DNA of 64,000 nt from assembly GCA_973895155.1 (NCBI GenBank), contig OZ316892.1, forward strand, positions 30,628,001-30,692,000, written 5' to 3'. This DNA comes from Marsupella aquatica. Its lineage: Eukaryota; Marchantiophyta. A program made the translations under genes and the position numbers. Each line of letters opens with the position of its first letter. The stretch's first letter is position 1. This document shows positions 62,695 to 64,000 of this stretch, one piece after another. Below the pieces are notes generated by a model. It was not told the origin of the DNA. It saw only the letters and a list, made by a program, of their open reading frames with translations, and made no database searches.

Positions 62695-63433
62695 ATGGAA
62701 ATTTCATTTTGCTGATCGCTTTAAGCTAGCGCCGGGCGCTGCTAAAGTTTTCCGGATTTTGTGGCATTGAAGTTGACCTCAGCTCTGGCGTTAGAGTTTT
62801 CCCGGTTGTCTACTATTTAGGTTTTGGCTAGCGCCGGGCGCTATTGAAACGACAACGGATTTTGTGGGAGGGAATGGATCTTGACTATGTTGTCTGTGTT
62901 TGGACGCATCTTGTCTCCAAGAAACGACTAGTTTTCTAGTTAGTTTTTGGCTAGCGCCGAGCGCTGTTCATGTATTAGTCGAAAACCTCCAACGGTGTCG
63001 ACTGTGACTTCATGGATGGGATTTTTAGGCCAGATTGTTGATGTTGATAACTGCATTTTGTATCACTTAAGCCGAGCGCGTTTTCTATTTTGCGATAATA
63101 TATGCGAATGTTTTTTCCGGCCTTTCTTTTCTACTTGTATTTGTCTTGGATTTTGTGTATCTCAATTGGCAATCGTCTTTTATGTTTCAAAAAATTGTTT
63201 CCGTGTTGTTCTTTTATTTATCACGAGGGTTTGGTGGTTTTGTTTTCTATTCTTGTACTTTCAAATGGAGATTTTGAGACCTTTTTTTAAGATCATTGTT
63301 CACGACCATCCAAACACTGTTCACTGGTAACAGCTCCTTTTAACTGGTACCAGAATCTGTTTCCTGTTATTGTTATCTGTTTGCTGTCGTTTGTAAATTC
63401 CCCGGCCCCAACAAGGGCCAGTATGATGATAAC
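62695..63433. other. Spacer with three palindromes and CTGGTAACAG words
   Basis: Noncoding, T-rich from 63080 on. It has palindromes at 62726, 62827 and 62950. Near 63325-63365 are ACTGGTAACAG and ACTGGTACCAG. TTTGCTGTCGTTTGTAAA at 63381 matches intron 3 of copy A at 51131. Confidence 0.6.
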
Positions 63434-64000
63434 TTGGATAGAGATGGTCTCCATCCACAAGTGCCTGGACAAGAGATGGAAGTTGATACTTTTGAAAAAC
63501 TTTCTTCAAACAACCTTCTCAATCAAGGTGCGGAGAGGCATGGTGAGTCCAATGAACTCAACACATTGGGATTGAGACCACAGCCCATCCAAATAGCTGA
63601 CATTCCCATGAATGAAGCAAGTGCATCCACGACTGCTGACAACCAGGCAGGTGCTTCAATTTGTCCCGATACACTCTTTTCCGCTTCTGATGACAAATTG
63701 GTGTTTGTTTGATCACAATCAAAAAGTCCCGTTATCCTTCCACTCTCAAAAAAGAAAGGGAAGAGAGTAGGATCAACGGGATATAAGTCACTTGAATATG
63801 ATTGTCGATGTTACGTGTGGAAAAGTGGACCCGATGTAGGAACTGAAGTTGCATTGGATGCTGCTCAATCAATTTTGAACAATGACTTGTACAAAAAGCA
63901 CAAGAAAGATCCAACTTATAGAAGTGGAGAATTGGGATTGATAACTCCGGTTTGGTTTGCACCTTATTGGGTAGAGGAGAGTACCTCCGATGTCAATTAT
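63434..64000 (+). pseudogene. Unrecognised ORF related to the ParB locus, cut by window edge
   Basis: The frame opens at a GGATAGAGATGGTCTCCATCC palindrome (63438), reads through an Asn/Ala/Ser-rich stretch and meets TGA at 63710-63712. The same frame continues open to the window end with YDCRCYVWKSGPDVGTEVAL, LYKKHKKDPTYRSGELGL and TPVWFAPYWVEE. It is probably one gene with a stop, or two exons. Shared intron-like sequence just upstream (63320-63400 with 51080-51145) suggests a third member of the copy A family. Domain unknown. Confidence 0.35.

Larger units (their letters stand above)
50981..62966. repeat. Dispersed 17-bp palindrome family CTAGCGCC-N-GGCGCTAG
   Basis: At least 16 copies, perfect or with one to three changes, at about 50981, 52524, 54211, 54345, 56668, 56730, 56855, 57003, 57064, 58149, 59575, 59671, 61572, 62726, 62827 and 62950, with a weaker one at 61465. 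The central base is variable (all four bases seen), while the half-sites are conserved and some ends are CAG or CTG. All lie in introns or between genes. I saw none of them in 1-50 kb; the PBS word TGGCGCTAG is only a half-site. Confidence 0.93.

Overview
The window looks like nuclear DNA of a streptophyte: a land plant or a charophyte alga. The evidence is spliceosomal introns with GT-AG borders, CACTA (En/Spm) transposons, a plant-type Ty3/gypsy element whose protease has a DGGS active site, plant PHD and BRCT gene pieces, and a MULE-type transposase of a kind I associate with bryophytes and other early-diverging plants. I cannot name the species. Nearly everything is mobile-element DNA. I found no rRNA, tRNA, CRISPR or bacterial operon.

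Layout. (1) 1-4,838, minus strand: a decayed CACTA element with Tnp2 transposase (Transposase_21, DUF4218, DUF4216), followed by exons of its TnpA-like gene that run off the left edge. (2) 5.1-9.1 kb, minus: an F-box-like ORF, a tandem BRCT region, an EDM2-like PHD region and a Cys-rich ORF. These are either a broken host gene or cargo. (3) 9.1-13.2 kb: nothing recognisable apart from small repeats. (4) 13.18-46.4 kb: a nest of transposons whose order can be read from target-site duplications (TSDs). A 28-bp palindromic tandem array was split by an LTR element, now a solo LTR of about 2.4 kb net. That solo LTR received a second solo LTR of about 4.6 kb (TSD TATGC), which in turn received an intact, very young 15.6-kb Ty3/gypsy element of the same family (TSD CGGCT). 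It also received a 10-kb CACTA element (TSD TAA). (5) 47.2-64 kb: two divergent copies of a long gene with a ParB-like domain followed by a DNA-methyltransferase-like domain, a MULE-like transposase transcribed divergently from the second copy, two further small or partial ORFs, and many short palindromes.

Two things stand out. The young retrotransposon carries a full-length ORF of about 1,220 codons inside each of its very large LTRs, so the protein is encoded twice per element, in addition to gag-pro and pol. The right-hand 17 kb carries ParB/methyltransferase-derived genes, with lesions, whose introns and flanks are filled with two palindrome families. One has half-sites around GGACAGGGAT/ATCCCTATCC and surrounds the first copy. 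The other is CTAGCGCC-N-GGCGCTAG and surrounds the transposase and the second copy, with five sites in the divergent intergenic region. ParB proteins classically bind palindromes, and ParB-methyltransferase fusions are common in phages and bacteria, so this is the best candidate here for an undescribed system. The methyltransferase-like domains appear to lack the usual catalytic motif. The functional link is inference from positions only.
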